This document shows, piece after piece, positions 50,828 through 60,154 of a stretch of DNA of 64,000 bases. The stretch comes from HB2-32-21 sp003448675 (GTDB taxonomy: Bacteria > Pseudomonadota > Gammaproteobacteria > Pseudomonadales > Porticoccaceae). The stretch's first letter is position 1. Every line of letters begins with the position of its first letter. The translations under genes and the position numbers were made by a program. The notes below the pieces were generated by a model that had not been told where the DNA came from, did no database searches, and worked only from the letters and a program-made list of their open reading frames with translations. Where the stretch lies: positions 12,240 to 76,239 of the forward strand of contig JBFHDK010000003.1 in NCBI GenBank assembly GCA_041584755.1, given 5' to 3'.

Positions 50828-52036
50828 CTATATGTTTTTCGACGCTATGATGCCTCTGCTTTCTAGCTGTGCAATCTGTTCAGCGCTGTAGTTGAGAGAT
50901 TGACCCAGGATCTCGTGGTTATGTTGGCCAAGCATACTCGCCTGGGCATCCGGGGTGTCGGGGAAACCGGAAAAGCGCAAGGGAGTGCGGGGGATATGCA
51001 ACTCGCCCCACACGGGGTCCTTGACCGTGCGCACGACACCCCTTTCCTTGCAGTGGGGCAGGTCCATCACTTCGGGGATCGACAGGATGGGCGCACAGGG
51101 GACCCGGTATTCCTGCAACCGTTCCACGGCTTTGTGGACATCACCGACGCTATCCAGCCAGGCCTCGACGGCTTCGGTGATTTCGTCTCGATATTGCCCG
51201 CGTGTATTGAGGTCGTTGAGCCTGGGGTCTTCGAGCATGTCTTCCCGTCCCATGGCTTTTACCAGCCCTTCCCATTGGTGGGCGAGGCCCAAAATAAAGA
51301 TGAATCGATCCTTGCAGCGATAAATCCCTATCGGCGCCAGCAAGGTGTGGTAGCGGCCAGCCCGCTTTGGCTGGAATTCACCTTTGCTGGTGTCGTAGAG
51401 CTGCACGTGCAGCTCGTGATAACTGAACAGCACTTCGATTAACGAGATATCGATGTGTTGTCCGCTACCGCCTCTCAGGCGGTGCAGGAGGGCGGAAACG
51501 ATGGCGCCGTAGGCATGGGCGCCGGTAGAGGCATCACCAAACGCGTATTCGCCAAATACCGGGACATCTTCCGGGTCTCCGGTCATGTCGATGATGCCAG
51601 CGTAGGATTGGCCGATCCAGTCGTAGCCAGGCAGGTGGGACAGCGGCCCGGTCTGGCCAAAGCAGGAGATGGAGCACATCACCAGGTTGGGGTTGATTGC
51701 TTTCAGGGTCTCCCAGTCCAGGTTGTGGCGTTCCATCACACCGGGGGAAAAGTTCTCGACCACGACATCGGCATCCCTGATCAGCTGATGACAGATATCC
51801 TGACCTTCGGGTGTCGAAATATCCATGCACATGGTCTTTTTGCCAATGTTGTGCTGGATAAAGTAGGCGCTACGGCCATTCTTCTGGTTGGGTAGTTGTC
51901 GCGATAGCTCGCCGCCGATGGGCTCTATCTTGATAACGTCTGCTCCCTGCTCGGCCAGCATTTTGGTGCAGTGTGGCCCGGCGACCACGTGGGTGAAATC
52001 GATGACTTTGAAGCCATCCAGCATACCTTGGCTCAT
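50828..52036 (-). CDS. CaiB/BaiF class III CoA-transferase, paralogue 3
   Basis: A 402-residue class III CoA-transferase. Catalytic Asp168 is in YAFGDASTGAHAYGA. It is very similar to paralogue 2 throughout, differing mainly in the loop after GQSYAGIID (MTGDPEDVPV against LLGKKDDTPV) near the active site, a region likely to shape acid specificity. It is preceded by 109 bp from paralogue 4. The catalytic Asp and the flanking conserved blocks are intact. Confidence 0.88.
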   Translation of the reverse strand: MSQGMLDGFKVIDFTHVVAGPHCTKMLAEQGADVIKIEPIGGELSRQLPNQKNGRSAYFIQHNIGKKTMCMDISTPEGQDICHQLIRDADVVVENFSPGVMERHNLDWETLKAINPNLVMCSISCFGQTGPLSHLPGYDWIGQSYAGIIDMTGDPEDVPVFGEYAFGDASTGAHAYGAIVSALLHRLRGGSGQHIDISLIEVLFSYHELHVQLYDTSKGEFQPKRAGRYHTLLAPIGIYRCKDRFIFILGLAHQWEGLVKAMGREDMLEDPRLNDLNTRGQYRDEITEAVEAWLDSVGDVHKAVERLQEYRVPCAPILSIPEVMDLPHCKERGVVRTVKDPVWGELHIPRTPLRFSGFPDTPDAQASMLGQHNHEILGQSLNYSAEQIAQLESRGIIASKNI

Positions 52037-52145
52037 GGCAAACCCCTTCTGTTATCGGTTTATCGTTATTAGGCGGGGGTTTTTTAGCGATAGTTAGTCC
52101 CCGTTTTCTTGTAGTTTATGGAGCCGGCAGGGAGCAGGGCAAGCC

Positions 52146-53357
52146 CTATCGTTCGCCGGTTTTGCATATGCCGCTTTGTTCCAGATCGTTAATGCGGGTT
52201 TCCGTGTAGTCCAGCAAGTTACCCATAACATCGCGGTTGTGTTCGCCCAAAAGCGGTGCTTTCAGCTGCAAAGGTATGGGAAAGCTGGAATAGCGGTAGG
52301 GGGAGGCGGGCATTTTCACCGGACCAAAGTGCTTGTCGTCGACAGTGTCGACCAGCCCTCGCTCGACCATGTGGGGATGGTTCATGACTTCCGGCACACT
52401 CAGCACCGGCGCCGCTGGCACATGGTTTTCACCCAGGATGCGCAGGGCTTCGTCCGCATCGTCAATCCGGTCGAGCCATTGCTCGATGGCCTGGTTCAAT
52501 TCATCGCGGTTGTCGTAGCGACTGACTGGGTCTGCAAAACGCGGGTCGTCGAGCCATTCTTCCCTGCCCAGTAGCTTGAGCAGGTTGGGCCATTGCTTGC
52601 CCAGGGCGATGATAATCAGCCAGCTATCCTTACAGCGGTAGATGGCCAGGGGAGCAACAAAAGGATGCTGATGGCCACTGCGCTGAGGGTTCATTTCGCC
52701 GCCGGAGGCGTCATATACCTGAACGTTCATGGCGTGGTAGCTGAATAGACAATCCAGCAGGGCGATGTCCAGGTACTGGCCACCGCCGCCGTGGAGTTTG
52801 TGAAACAGGGCGCTGACAATGGCGCCGTAGGCGTGGGCGCCGGTGGAGACGTCACCAAAGGCCATGCCCGACAACGCCGGGTAGCCGCCTTCGTTGCCGG
52901 TCATGCCCATAATGCCTGCGTAGGCCTGGCCAATGTAATCAAAGCCGGGATAACGGGCCAGGGGGCCTTCCTGACCGAGGCAGGAAATGGAACACATGAT
53001 GAGTTCCGGATTCAGGGCACGCAGGGTCGGCCAGTCCATATTTAGGCGTTCCATGACGCCGGGGGTGAAATTTTCCACCACCACATCAGCACTTTTAATC
53101 AGCTCGTGGCAAATATCCTGGGCCTGCGGTCGGGTGAGATCCAGGCTGAGGCTTTTCTTGCCAACGTTATGCTGGATGAAGCAGCCGCTACGGCCTTCCT
53201 TTACCATCGGCAGTTGTCGCGCCGGGTCGCCAGTCAGGGACTCGATTTTGATCACTTCGGCCCCATGCTGGGCAAGCAGGCGAGTGCAGTGGGGTCCAGC
53301 TACGAAGTGGCTGAAGTCCACCACGCGGATACCGTTCAGAATATGGGATTCGGACAC
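52146..53357 (-). CDS. CaiB/BaiF class III CoA-transferase, paralogue 4
   Basis: A 403-residue class III CoA-transferase with catalytic Asp169 in MAFGDVSTGAHAYGA. It shares with paralogue 5 the signature CSISCLGQEGPL, the GQAY-x-G-x-MGMTG loop and ALSGMAFGD, defining a second subfamily distinct from 2/3. The C-terminus (ETRINDLEQSGICKTGER) diverges from the others. It is 43 bp downstream of paralogue 5 and almost certainly co-transcribed with it. Confidence 0.88.
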   Translation of the reverse strand: MSESHILNGIRVVDFSHFVAGPHCTRLLAQHGAEVIKIESLTGDPARQLPMVKEGRSGCFIQHNVGKKSLSLDLTRPQAQDICHELIKSADVVVENFTPGVMERLNMDWPTLRALNPELIMCSISCLGQEGPLARYPGFDYIGQAYAGIMGMTGNEGGYPALSGMAFGDVSTGAHAYGAIVSALFHKLHGGGGQYLDIALLDCLFSYHAMNVQVYDASGGEMNPQRSGHQHPFVAPLAIYRCKDSWLIIIALGKQWPNLLKLLGREEWLDDPRFADPVSRYDNRDELNQAIEQWLDRIDDADEALRILGENHVPAAPVLSVPEVMNHPHMVERGLVDTVDDKHFGPVKMPASPYRYSSFPIPLQLKAPLLGEHNRDVMGNLLDYTETRINDLEQSGICKTGER

Positions 53358-53400
53358 GCTTATGTCTCTTTTAGTGTCGGCAGGTCAGCTCTTACCCCGC

Positions 53401-54606
53401 TTACGCCTTGCCCAGTATGCCTTCCTGGTCCAACCGTGCTATATCTTCGCTGCTGTAGCCCAGCTCGCCAAGAATTTCGGCATTGTGTTGGCCGAGGATG
53501 CTGGCCTGAAGTTCCAGGGGTTCGGGGAAGGCCGAAAAACGCATGGGTGAGGCGGGGATTTTGACGTCGCCATACTCGGGGTCGCTGACGGTCTGGATGA
53601 TGCCCCGCTGCACCATGTGAGGGTGCTCCATGACTTCTGGCACATCCAGCACCGGTGCCGCCGGGACATGGTTATCCTCCACCAGAATTTTCACGGCTTT
53701 TTCGGCATCGCCAATGGTCGCCAGCCAGGCTTCAATGGCTTCGCTGATTTCGTCCCGGTTCTCGTTGCGACTCACCGGGTCGGCAAAACGGGGGTCGTCG
53801 AGCCACTCTTCCCTGTCCAGCAGTTTGCACAGATTGGCCCATTGGGGGCCGATGGTAACGATGATCAGATAGCGATCGCCGCACTTGAACAGCCCCAGTG
53901 GTGCGACAAAAGAGTGCTGGTGACCGCTGCGCTTGGGCACCAGTTGGCCGCCGGAAGCATCGTAAACCTGGACGTTCATTTCATGATAGCTGAACAGGCA
54001 GTCCAGTAACGACATATCCAGGTACTGGCCGCCGCCGCCATTGGCTTTGTGGTAAAGGGCGCTAACGATGGCGCCATAGGCGTGGGCGCCGGTGGAAATG
54101 TCACCAAAGGCCATGCCCGACAGCGCTGGCGGCCCATCCACCTGGCCGGTCATGCCCATGACGCCGGAGTAGGCCTGGCCGATGTAATCAAAGCCGGGCA
54201 GTTTTGACAGTGGTCCCTCCTGGCCCAGGCAGGAGATGGAACACATAACCAGATCCGGGTTGACTTTTTGCAGGGCTTCCCAGTCCATGTTGTACTTTTT
54301 CATGATGCCTGGGGTGAAATTCTCGATGACGACATCGGCGTCCTTGATCAGCTTATGGCAGATATCCTGGGCTTCCTGACTGCGTAAATCCAGGCTCATG
54401 GCGCGCTTACCGCGGTTATGCTGAATGAAATAGCCACTGCGGCCGTTTTTCTGTACTGGTAACTGCCGGGCGGTATCGCCCGTAAGCGCCTCGATTTTAA
54501 TCACCTCGGCGCCGGCTTCCGCCATCAGCCGTGTGCAGTGGGGTCCGGCAACATAGTGTGTAAAATCTACCACCTTAACCCCATCAAGAACGTGTTTGCG
54601 TGTCAT
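53401..54606 (-). CDS. CaiB/BaiF class III CoA-transferase, paralogue 5
   Basis: A 401-residue class III CoA-transferase, first gene of the array in transcription order. Catalytic Asp169 is in MAFGDISTGAHAYGA. It is most similar to paralogue 4, with near-identical blocks around DDPRFADPVSR and VPAAPVL. The start is the ATG at 54606 (MTRKHVLDGVKVVDF), aligned with its paralogues; the frame is open to 54660. Any array promoter should lie in the 196 bp upstream, where no clear hexamers were identified. Confidence 0.88.
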   Translation of the reverse strand: MTRKHVLDGVKVVDFTHYVAGPHCTRLMAEAGAEVIKIEALTGDTARQLPVQKNGRSGYFIQHNRGKRAMSLDLRSQEAQDICHKLIKDADVVIENFTPGIMKKYNMDWEALQKVNPDLVMCSISCLGQEGPLSKLPGFDYIGQAYSGVMGMTGQVDGPPALSGMAFGDISTGAHAYGAIVSALYHKANGGGGQYLDMSLLDCLFSYHEMNVQVYDASGGQLVPKRSGHQHSFVAPLGLFKCGDRYLIIVTIGPQWANLCKLLDREEWLDDPRFADPVSRNENRDEISEAIEAWLATIGDAEKAVKILVEDNHVPAAPVLDVPEVMEHPHMVQRGIIQTVSDPEYGDVKIPASPMRFSAFPEPLELQASILGQHNAEILGELGYSSEDIARLDQEGILGKA

Positions 54607-54802
54607 CAAATGCCCCCTATGAAAGCGTTCTAGTTGTAATCTTGTCCGTGGCGTAGGCATGTCGCTGGCCTACATTGCAAGGCTGTCTGTCACCAGCAAT
54701 CGTGAAGAGCAGGCCCTTTACATAATAACAGCGTTGCGGTGCTTGTCATCCCGTGCGGCGAGTCATAGCGCTGTCGCCCCAGGGTGTAACTATCAAGGCT
54801 TT

Positions 54803-55105
54803 TTATCCAGCTTTTTTCAACACCCCGAGCGCGATTGACAAAACCGCCATGGCTGCCAGTGGCTTTGCGTTGTGGTTTTCTCGCAGGCTGGTTTTGGCTT
54901 GTTGTTTGAGTAGGCTTTTTGCTGCTTTGCTTTGCTTTGCTTTGCTTTGCTTGGCGTCGGCGGGGCAGGGGCAGGGGCGATCGCTGAAAGATTGACGGCC
55001 CTTGTCATCGGTACCGGTATAGATGCTACCTGCCTGCGCCAGTGTGTTCACGCCAAGCAGGGATAAAGCCAGGCTGACTGCCCGGCAAAAATTTCTTGTC
55101 TTCAT
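54803..55105 (-). CDS. Small secreted DUF4124 protein with repeat tract
   Basis: A 100-residue exported protein: signal peptide (AVSLALSLLGVNTLAQA), a short DUF4124 motif (GSIYTGTDDKGRQSFSDRPC), then a Lys/Gln/Ser-rich tract (KQSKAKQSKAAK) encoded by a pentanucleotide repeat. A hydrophobic tail (PLAAMAVLSIALGVL) follows. Because the repeat unit is 5 bp, gain or loss of a unit would shift the frame and change everything after it. The present tail may already be a shifted version; I cannot tell. The ATG at 55105 has GGA ahead. Confidence 0.65.
   Translation of the reverse strand: MKTRNFCRAVSLALSLLGVNTLAQAGSIYTGTDDKGRQSFSDRPCPCPADAKQSKAKQSKAAKSLLKQQAKTSLRENHNAKPLAAMAVLSIALGVLKKAG
54924..54952. 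repeat. Pentanucleotide tandem repeat (GCTTT)n, about 5.8 copies
   Basis: Five uninterrupted GCTTT units plus GCTT lie inside the DUF4124 coding frame (AAAGC on the coding strand). The unit length is not a multiple of three, as in phase-variable contingency loci, though the copy number is modest. Confidence 0.9.
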
Positions 55106-55221
55106 ACTGATTTGTCCGGGATTTGCTTTACGCATTTGATTTATGTCCGGGTAGATGCCTTCCGGCTTCGGGTAGTATAGCGGCCTGTTTTTAAGCGTGT
55201 ACGTGCGAAAGGGGGGGATTA

Positions 55222-55644
55222 ATGGCGGGTAAATACGGTGAGGGCGACGCTTCTTTTCAGGCGGCCGGAGGATTGGAGGGGCTAAGAAGACTGGTAGATC
55301 GTTTCTACCAGACCATGGACGAGTTGCCCGAGGCCAGAACCATACGCGCTATGCATCCTGCGGATCTTACCGAGGCGAAGGACAAGTTGACCCTGTTTCT
55401 CAGCGGCTGGCTGGGTGGCGAGAAACTGTTTTCCAAAAAATATGGGCCTATTGTGATTCCCAAAGCGCATGCCCACCTGGAGTTAGATGAGCCCGAGCGT
55501 GACGCCTGGCTGGTCTGCATGCAGGTGGCTGTTGATGAACAGGATTACGCACCGGCTTTTAAAACATACCTGATGGAGCAGTTGTTTGTGCCGGCGGAAC
55601 GTTGTCGTATCGCGAGTGTCAATCGCAGAGCACAAACCGACTAG
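55222..55644 (+). CDS. Group II truncated haemoglobin
   Basis: A 140-residue 2-on-2 globin. The B-helix Phe-Tyr pair (LVDRFYQTMDEL), a proximal-His region (PKAHAHLELDEPERDAWL) and the G8 Trp (DAWLVCM) identify TrHb group II. These proteins bind O2 or NO and are linked to redox or nitrosative stress. The ATG at 55222 follows a GGGGGGA ribosome-binding site. A short gap separates it from the GFA gene on the same strand. Confidence 0.9.
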   Translation: MAGKYGEGDASFQAAGGLEGLRRLVDRFYQTMDELPEARTIRAMHPADLTEAKDKLTLFLSGWLGGEKLFSKKYGPIVIPKAHAHLELDEPERDAWLVCMQVAVDEQDYAPAFKTYLMEQLFVPAERCRIASVNRRAQTD

Positions 55645-55663
55645 ATTTCTAGGGGAGAAGCGG

Positions 55664-56086
55664 ATGCACATTTCCGGTCAATGTTTTTGCGGGGCAATTG
55701 CTTATGAATCGGAACTGGATGAAAACCGCATAGGTATTTGCCATTGCCGGGATTGCCAGATCTTTAGTGGATCGGCCTTTCGCATGTCCAGCGTTGTACC
55801 CATTGAGGCGTTCAGGTTTACCCGGGGCGAACCGAAGTATTTTGACAAGCGGGCAGACAGTGGCGCGATTCGGCGACTGGCCTTTTGTGGGGACTGTGGG
55901 ACCCACCTGTGTTCGTTGCCGGTGGGAGGCGATTCCACATCACCATTTGTGTCCATTCGGCTGTCAACGGCGCGAGAGTTTCCGCAATTAAAACCGGTCT
56001 CGGAAATCTACTGTGATTCCCGGGTTGCCTGGCTGGAGCCCCTGTCCGACAGCATCCAGTTTCCGCGCATGCCCCCTGAAAGCTAG
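55664..56086 (+). CDS. GFA-domain (Mss4-like) zinc protein
   Basis: A 140-residue GFA-family protein. The zinc-binding Cys pattern is complete: GQCFCGAIAYE, CHCRDCQIFSGSAF and FCGDCGTHL. The family includes glutathione-dependent formaldehyde-activating enzyme, but most members are uncharacterised, so no reaction is assigned. The ATG at 55664 follows a GGGGAG Shine-Dalgarno; an earlier in-frame ATG would overlap the globin gene. Probably co-transcribed with the globin, 19 bp upstream. Confidence 0.88.
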   Translation: MHISGQCFCGAIAYESELDENRIGICHCRDCQIFSGSAFRMSSVVPIEAFRFTRGEPKYFDKRADSGAIRRLAFCGDCGTHLCSLPVGGDSTSPFVSIRLSTAREFPQLKPVSEIYCDSRVAWLEPLSDSIQFPRMPPES

Positions 56087-56131
56087 CCGCTGCCTGTTGG
56101 GGCCACTAGCCAGCTTGCTTACTGATCTACC

Positions 56132-57832
56132 TTATTCAGTAAGTCCCATAATCTTTTTCACCTCCGGCTTCATGATTTTGCCATTGGCGTTGCGCGGCAG
56201 GGGCTCGGGGTATTGATCAATACGGATGGGCACCTTAAACGCGGCAATTTGCGCGGCCACGTGATCCTGCAGGTCTTTTTCCGTCACGGTATCGCCGGGG
56301 CGAATCTGCACCAGGGCGCCGACCTCTTCACCGAGTACTGGATGGGGAATGCCCACCACGGCGGCATCGATCACCGCCGGGTGGTCGTAGAGGGCGCTTT
56401 CCACCTCGATGCAGTAGATATTTTCACCGCCACGCAGAAGCATATCCTTGGCTCTATCCACCACGAATAGAAAACCTTCCTGATCCAGATAACCCAGATC
56501 GCCGGTGTGCAGCCAGCCGTCGGTGATGGCTTTCGCTGTTGCCTCGGGGTTGTTCCAGTAACCCTTGATCACCTGAGGTCCTTTAACCCAGATCTCGCCG
56601 ATCTTCCCGGTGGTCATCTGGTTTTCATCGTCCGACATGATTTTGATATCACACACCGCCGCCGGCATGCCGGCGCTTTCGGGATGGGTTAAATAATCCT
56701 CGGCGACGCACACGGTGGTCAGGGCGCTGGTCTCGGTCAGGCCATAGCCGTTACTGGAGCTGGAATTGGGGAAGGCCTCTTTCACCCGCCGGGCCAGCTG
56801 CGGCGCCGGGGGTGCGCCGCCAAACAGGACAGCCCGAATGGTGGAAGTGTCGTGTTGGGCCAAAATAGGCGATTCCAGCACCTGCAGGGGCATGGAGGGC
56901 ACACCGCCAAAAGAATGCAGTTTTTCCTTTTCGATCAATCGAATGGCATCGTCGGCATCCCATTTGTACATAAAGACAATTTTGCTGCCCGCAATCGTGC
57001 TGCCACAGAGCATGGCCAGCGAGCCGGTAACGTGGAATAGTGGCGCGCTAATCAACTGACCCATTTGTTCGGTGGGCATCTCCGGCTCGCGGCCGTAGCG
57101 ATACTCGGTGCGTACCCGGCAGTAGATGCCGCTGATCTGGTTGGAACAGATATTGCGATGGGTGTTAATCGCGCCCTTGGGGTTGCCCGTGGTGCCGGAG
57201 GTGTAATAGATACTGGCGTCATCATCCGGGGCGATGTCTATCTCGGGTAATTTTTCCCTTTGGCTCTGTCGCTGGAGCAAATCCTCGAAGCGGTCTTCAT
57301 TTGGGCTGATGGCGTTGTCTTCCCCGCGAATAACAATCAGCTTTTCCAGGGTATGAATGTGATCGCAGGCCCCGGCCAGCAAACTGGCCCGTTGCTGATC
57401 GGCAAACACCAGCCGGGCTCCGCAGTTGTCGATGGCGTATTCCAGCTCGCGGCCAGTCCACCAGGCATTCAGTGGCACGATCACCGCGCCGACGGATACC
57501 GTCGCCCAGAAGATTACCGGCCACTCAGGATAGTTGCGCATGGCCAGCGCCACCCGATCGCCCCTGCCAATGCCGTAGTCCTCGATCAGGGCGTGGGCAA
57601 GTGCCACGACTTGCTGATAATGCCGACCATAGGTCATGCGCTCGTTCTCATACACCAGGTAATCCCGCTCGGCGAACTGCAGGGTGTCTTCCAGAATGGC
57701 CCGCAGGTGGGGCTTTGCCTGTTTCCACACGCGGGTCCGCAGGCCGTTGATGTCGACTTCCTCCATCTCGAAGGGCGAGCCGGGTGCGGTGAGTTTCTGG
57801 TCAAGAAGCGGAACGGGAACCGGTGTGCTCAT
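56132..57832 (-). CDS. Acyl-CoA synthetase (AMP-forming)
   Basis: A 566-residue ANL-superfamily ligase. Motifs in order: the P-loop YYTSGTTGNPKGA, GYGLTETSAL, the hinge region TGDLGYLDQEGFLFVVDRAKD followed by GGENIYCIEVE, and the catalytic Lys near PRNANGKIMKP. It activates a carboxylic acid as its CoA thioester. The substrate cannot be read directly; medium- or long-chain, branched or alicyclic acids are all possible. The start is the ATG at 57832 (MSTPVPVPLL); open sequence upstream to 57889 is less likely. Divergent from the SDR at 57993. Confidence 0.88.
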   Translation of the reverse strand: MSTPVPVPLLDQKLTAPGSPFEMEEVDINGLRTRVWKQAKPHLRAILEDTLQFAERDYLVYENERMTYGRHYQQVVALAHALIEDYGIGRGDRVALAMRNYPEWPVIFWATVSVGAVIVPLNAWWTGRELEYAIDNCGARLVFADQQRASLLAGACDHIHTLEKLIVIRGEDNAISPNEDRFEDLLQRQSQREKLPEIDIAPDDDASIYYTSGTTGNPKGAINTHRNICSNQISGIYCRVRTEYRYGREPEMPTEQMGQLISAPLFHVTGSLAMLCGSTIAGSKIVFMYKWDADDAIRLIEKEKLHSFGGVPSMPLQVLESPILAQHDTSTIRAVLFGGAPPAPQLARRVKEAFPNSSSSNGYGLTETSALTTVCVAEDYLTHPESAGMPAAVCDIKIMSDDENQMTTGKIGEIWVKGPQVIKGYWNNPEATAKAITDGWLHTGDLGYLDQEGFLFVVDRAKDMLLRGGENIYCIEVESALYDHPAVIDAAVVGIPHPVLGEEVGALVQIRPGDTVTEKDLQDHVAAQIAAFKVPIRIDQYPEPLPRNANGKIMKPEVKKIMGLTE

Positions 57833-57992
57833 AGGATATTCTCTGTTTATTGTCGTGACTATTGAAACCAAGCGAGAGGTGCGGCGCAAGTGGCAGAGCT
57901 TTGTTGCTGTCAGGCGTACACCTTTGTTGGTGCTACGTTAGAATATCCTTCGTGGGTTTGTTTTGGTTGATTCAACGAGTTAAGGAATGGCA

Positions 57993-58769
57993 ATGAAAAA
58001 TTTATTCGATTTGACTGGCAAAGTGGCGGTTATCACCGGTTCCACCAAGGGCATCGGCAAGGCCATTGCCGAGCAGATGGCCGCCCATGGCGCCAGGGTG
58101 GTGATCTCCAGCCGCAAGGCCGAGGTCTGTAACGAGGTAGCCGCGGGGATCAATGCCGCTGATAATTCCGGTGAGGCCATTGCGATTGCCGCCAATATCT
58201 CTCGCAAGGAAGATCTGCAAAACCTGGTGGATAAAACCCGTGAGCAGTGGGGGCGCATTGACGTGCTGGTCTGCAATGCCGCAGCTAATCCTTATTATGG
58301 TGGGATGCTGGGCATCAATGATGATCAGTTCGACAAGGTGATGGATAACAATATCAAGTCCAATCATTGGTTGTGTTCCATGGTGATACCAGAGATGCAG
58401 GAGCGCAAAGACGGCGCGATTATTATCATTTCTTCCATCGCCGGCCTGGTGGGCCATACCACGCTGGGCGCCTACGGCATTTCCAAGGCGGCTGACTTCG
58501 CCCTGGTGCGCAATATCGCCGCGGAATTCGGGCCGGACAATGTGCGCGCCAATGCCATTGCCCCGGGCCTGATTAAAACCGACTTCGCCCGGGCGTTGTG
58601 GGATAACCCGGAATACCTCAAAGCAGCGACCGCCAATGCGCCCCTGCGTCGCATCGGCACACCCGACGAAATCGCCGGCGGCGTGGTGTTCCTGGCTTCG
58701 GATGCGGGAAGCTTTATGACTGGCCAAACCCTGGTGATCGATGGAGGGCGGGTTATCTCTAACGAATGA
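57993..58769 (+). CDS. Short-chain dehydrogenase/reductase
   Basis: A 258-residue classical SDR: the cofactor motif TGSTKGIGKAIAEQ near residue 15, CNAAANP (NNAG-like, unusually CNAA), and the catalytic Ser-Tyr-Lys set (ISSIAGLVGH...AYGISKAAD). IAPGLIKTDFARALW and TGQTLVIDGGRV close the fold. The ATG at 57993 has AAGGA at proper spacing; the ATG at 57987 lies too close to it. Resembles DHRS4-like/FabG-like reductases. It begins the plus-strand run of catabolic-type genes. Confidence 0.87.
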   Translation: MKNLFDLTGKVAVITGSTKGIGKAIAEQMAAHGARVVISSRKAEVCNEVAAGINAADNSGEAIAIAANISRKEDLQNLVDKTREQWGRIDVLVCNAAANPYYGGMLGINDDQFDKVMDNNIKSNHWLCSMVIPEMQERKDGAIIIISSIAGLVGHTTLGAYGISKAADFALVRNIAAEFGPDNVRANAIAPGLIKTDFARALWDNPEYLKAATANAPLRRIGTPDEIAGGVVFLASDAGSFMTGQTLVIDGGRVISNE

Positions 58770-58904
58770 AGGCTGCCTTGAATAAAAAAGCGAAGGGAAT
58801 AAACCGCCTTGCTTCCTTGAAGCGCTGCCAAGGCCTGACTAGACTCAAACAGGAAACCCTACTGACAAATTCAACAACATAAACGGATAAAACGGGGGCA
58901 TGTT

Positions 58905-60005
58905 ATGGACGTAGGCATGTTGAGCGTCTTTCAATCGGGACTCGGTCAGGATCTCACTGACCTTGAGGTCTACAAAAAGCAATTGGCCATCTGCGATCTG
59001 GTGGAGCCACTGGGATTTGATTCCCTGTGGGCGGCCGAGCACCACTTTACCGATTACACCATGTGTCCCAGTGTTACCGAACTGCTGGCCTATATGGCCG
59101 GGCGCACAGAGCGTATCGGATTGGGCACAGCAGTGCTGATCCTGCCCTGGCACAAGGACCCGGGGCGCATTGCCGTGGAAATGGCCATGCTCGATAACCT
59201 CAGCGATGGCCGCGCCTTGATGGGTTTCGGTCGGGGCATTGGTCGGGTGGAATACGACGGCTTTGGTATTCCCATGGAGGAGTCTCGCGATCGCTTTGAC
59301 GAATCGGCGGAAATTATCATCCAGGGTCTGGAAACCGGCTTTATCGAGTATGACGGCAAGTTCTTCCAGCAGGAGCGCCGCGAGTTGCGACCGCGCCCCT
59401 TCAAGTCCTTTAAAGACCGGCTGTACATGGCCTGCCAGTCGCCGGATTCCGCCGATGTGGTGGCCGACCTGGGCGCTACCATGATGATCTTTGCCATTTC
59501 ACCCTGGAAGAGCCGGGCCAAGGATGTGGATCGTTATCGCGCCCGCTTCCGAAAATCCCAGGGCAAGGAGCCACCACCGATTATTGCCAATATCTTCTGC
59601 GTCTGCGATGAAGATGCCGGCCGGGCCGAGGAAAACGCCCTCAAATATATGCACGATTACTGGATTTCCGCCCTCGACCACTACGAGATGGACGGCACCC
59701 ACTTCAGTGACAAAAAGGTCTACAACTACTACGCCCAAAGCGCCGAAATCATGCGCGATCGGGGTCGGGAGTCGGTGACCGAGCTGTTTACCAATAACCA
59801 GGTGCACGGCACCCCCCAGCAGATTCTTGACAAGATCCACTGGATTCGTGAGCAGGCAGGCCCCATGAACCTGAATGTGTCTTTCAGTTTTGGTGGTATG
59901 CCTTTTGAGGATGCGGAGAAATCCATGCGCCTGTTTGCCGATAAGGTGCTGCCCGAGCTGCACATCTGGCCCTGTGAGCCGGAAGGGTATCAGGCCAGTG
60001 CCTGA
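58905..60005 (+). CDS. LLM-class flavin-dependent oxidoreductase (luciferase-like)
   Basis: A 366-residue bacterial-luciferase-like monooxygenase with the TIM-barrel pattern: GFDSLWAAEHHFTDY, the GLGTAVLILPWHKDPGRIA block, and DNLSDGRALMGFGRGIGRVEYDGFG. Such enzymes use reduced FMN or F420 for oxygen insertion. Here FMNH2 from a reductase is likelier, since F420 is rare in this group; that is inference. It follows the SDR by about 135 bp with GGGGG ahead of the ATG. Confidence 0.87.
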   Translation: MDVGMLSVFQSGLGQDLTDLEVYKKQLAICDLVEPLGFDSLWAAEHHFTDYTMCPSVTELLAYMAGRTERIGLGTAVLILPWHKDPGRIAVEMAMLDNLSDGRALMGFGRGIGRVEYDGFGIPMEESRDRFDESAEIIIQGLETGFIEYDGKFFQQERRELRPRPFKSFKDRLYMACQSPDSADVVADLGATMMIFAISPWKSRAKDVDRYRARFRKSQGKEPPPIIANIFCVCDEDAGRAEENALKYMHDYWISALDHYEMDGTHFSDKKVYNYYAQSAEIMRDRGRESVTELFTNNQVHGTPQQILDKIHWIREQAGPMNLNVSFSFGGMPFEDAEKSMRLFADKVLPELHIWPCEPEGYQASA

Positions 60006-60154
60006 CCGCGCTGTGATCATCATACGCCCTTCGGCGTGGTTTTCTCCCGGCAATTGCGAGCCGGGAGGCTTTGTTGCACACTAACCGTGATCTTAAATGG
60101 CCACATTCACAGTCCCTGACTTCCGGGCGCTGAATTCCAGAAGAGGTAACAATA

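Noticed and set aside
54924..54952. Repeat tract as a CRISPR array
   Set aside because: The unit is 5 bp and has no spacers; it is a simple-sequence repeat.
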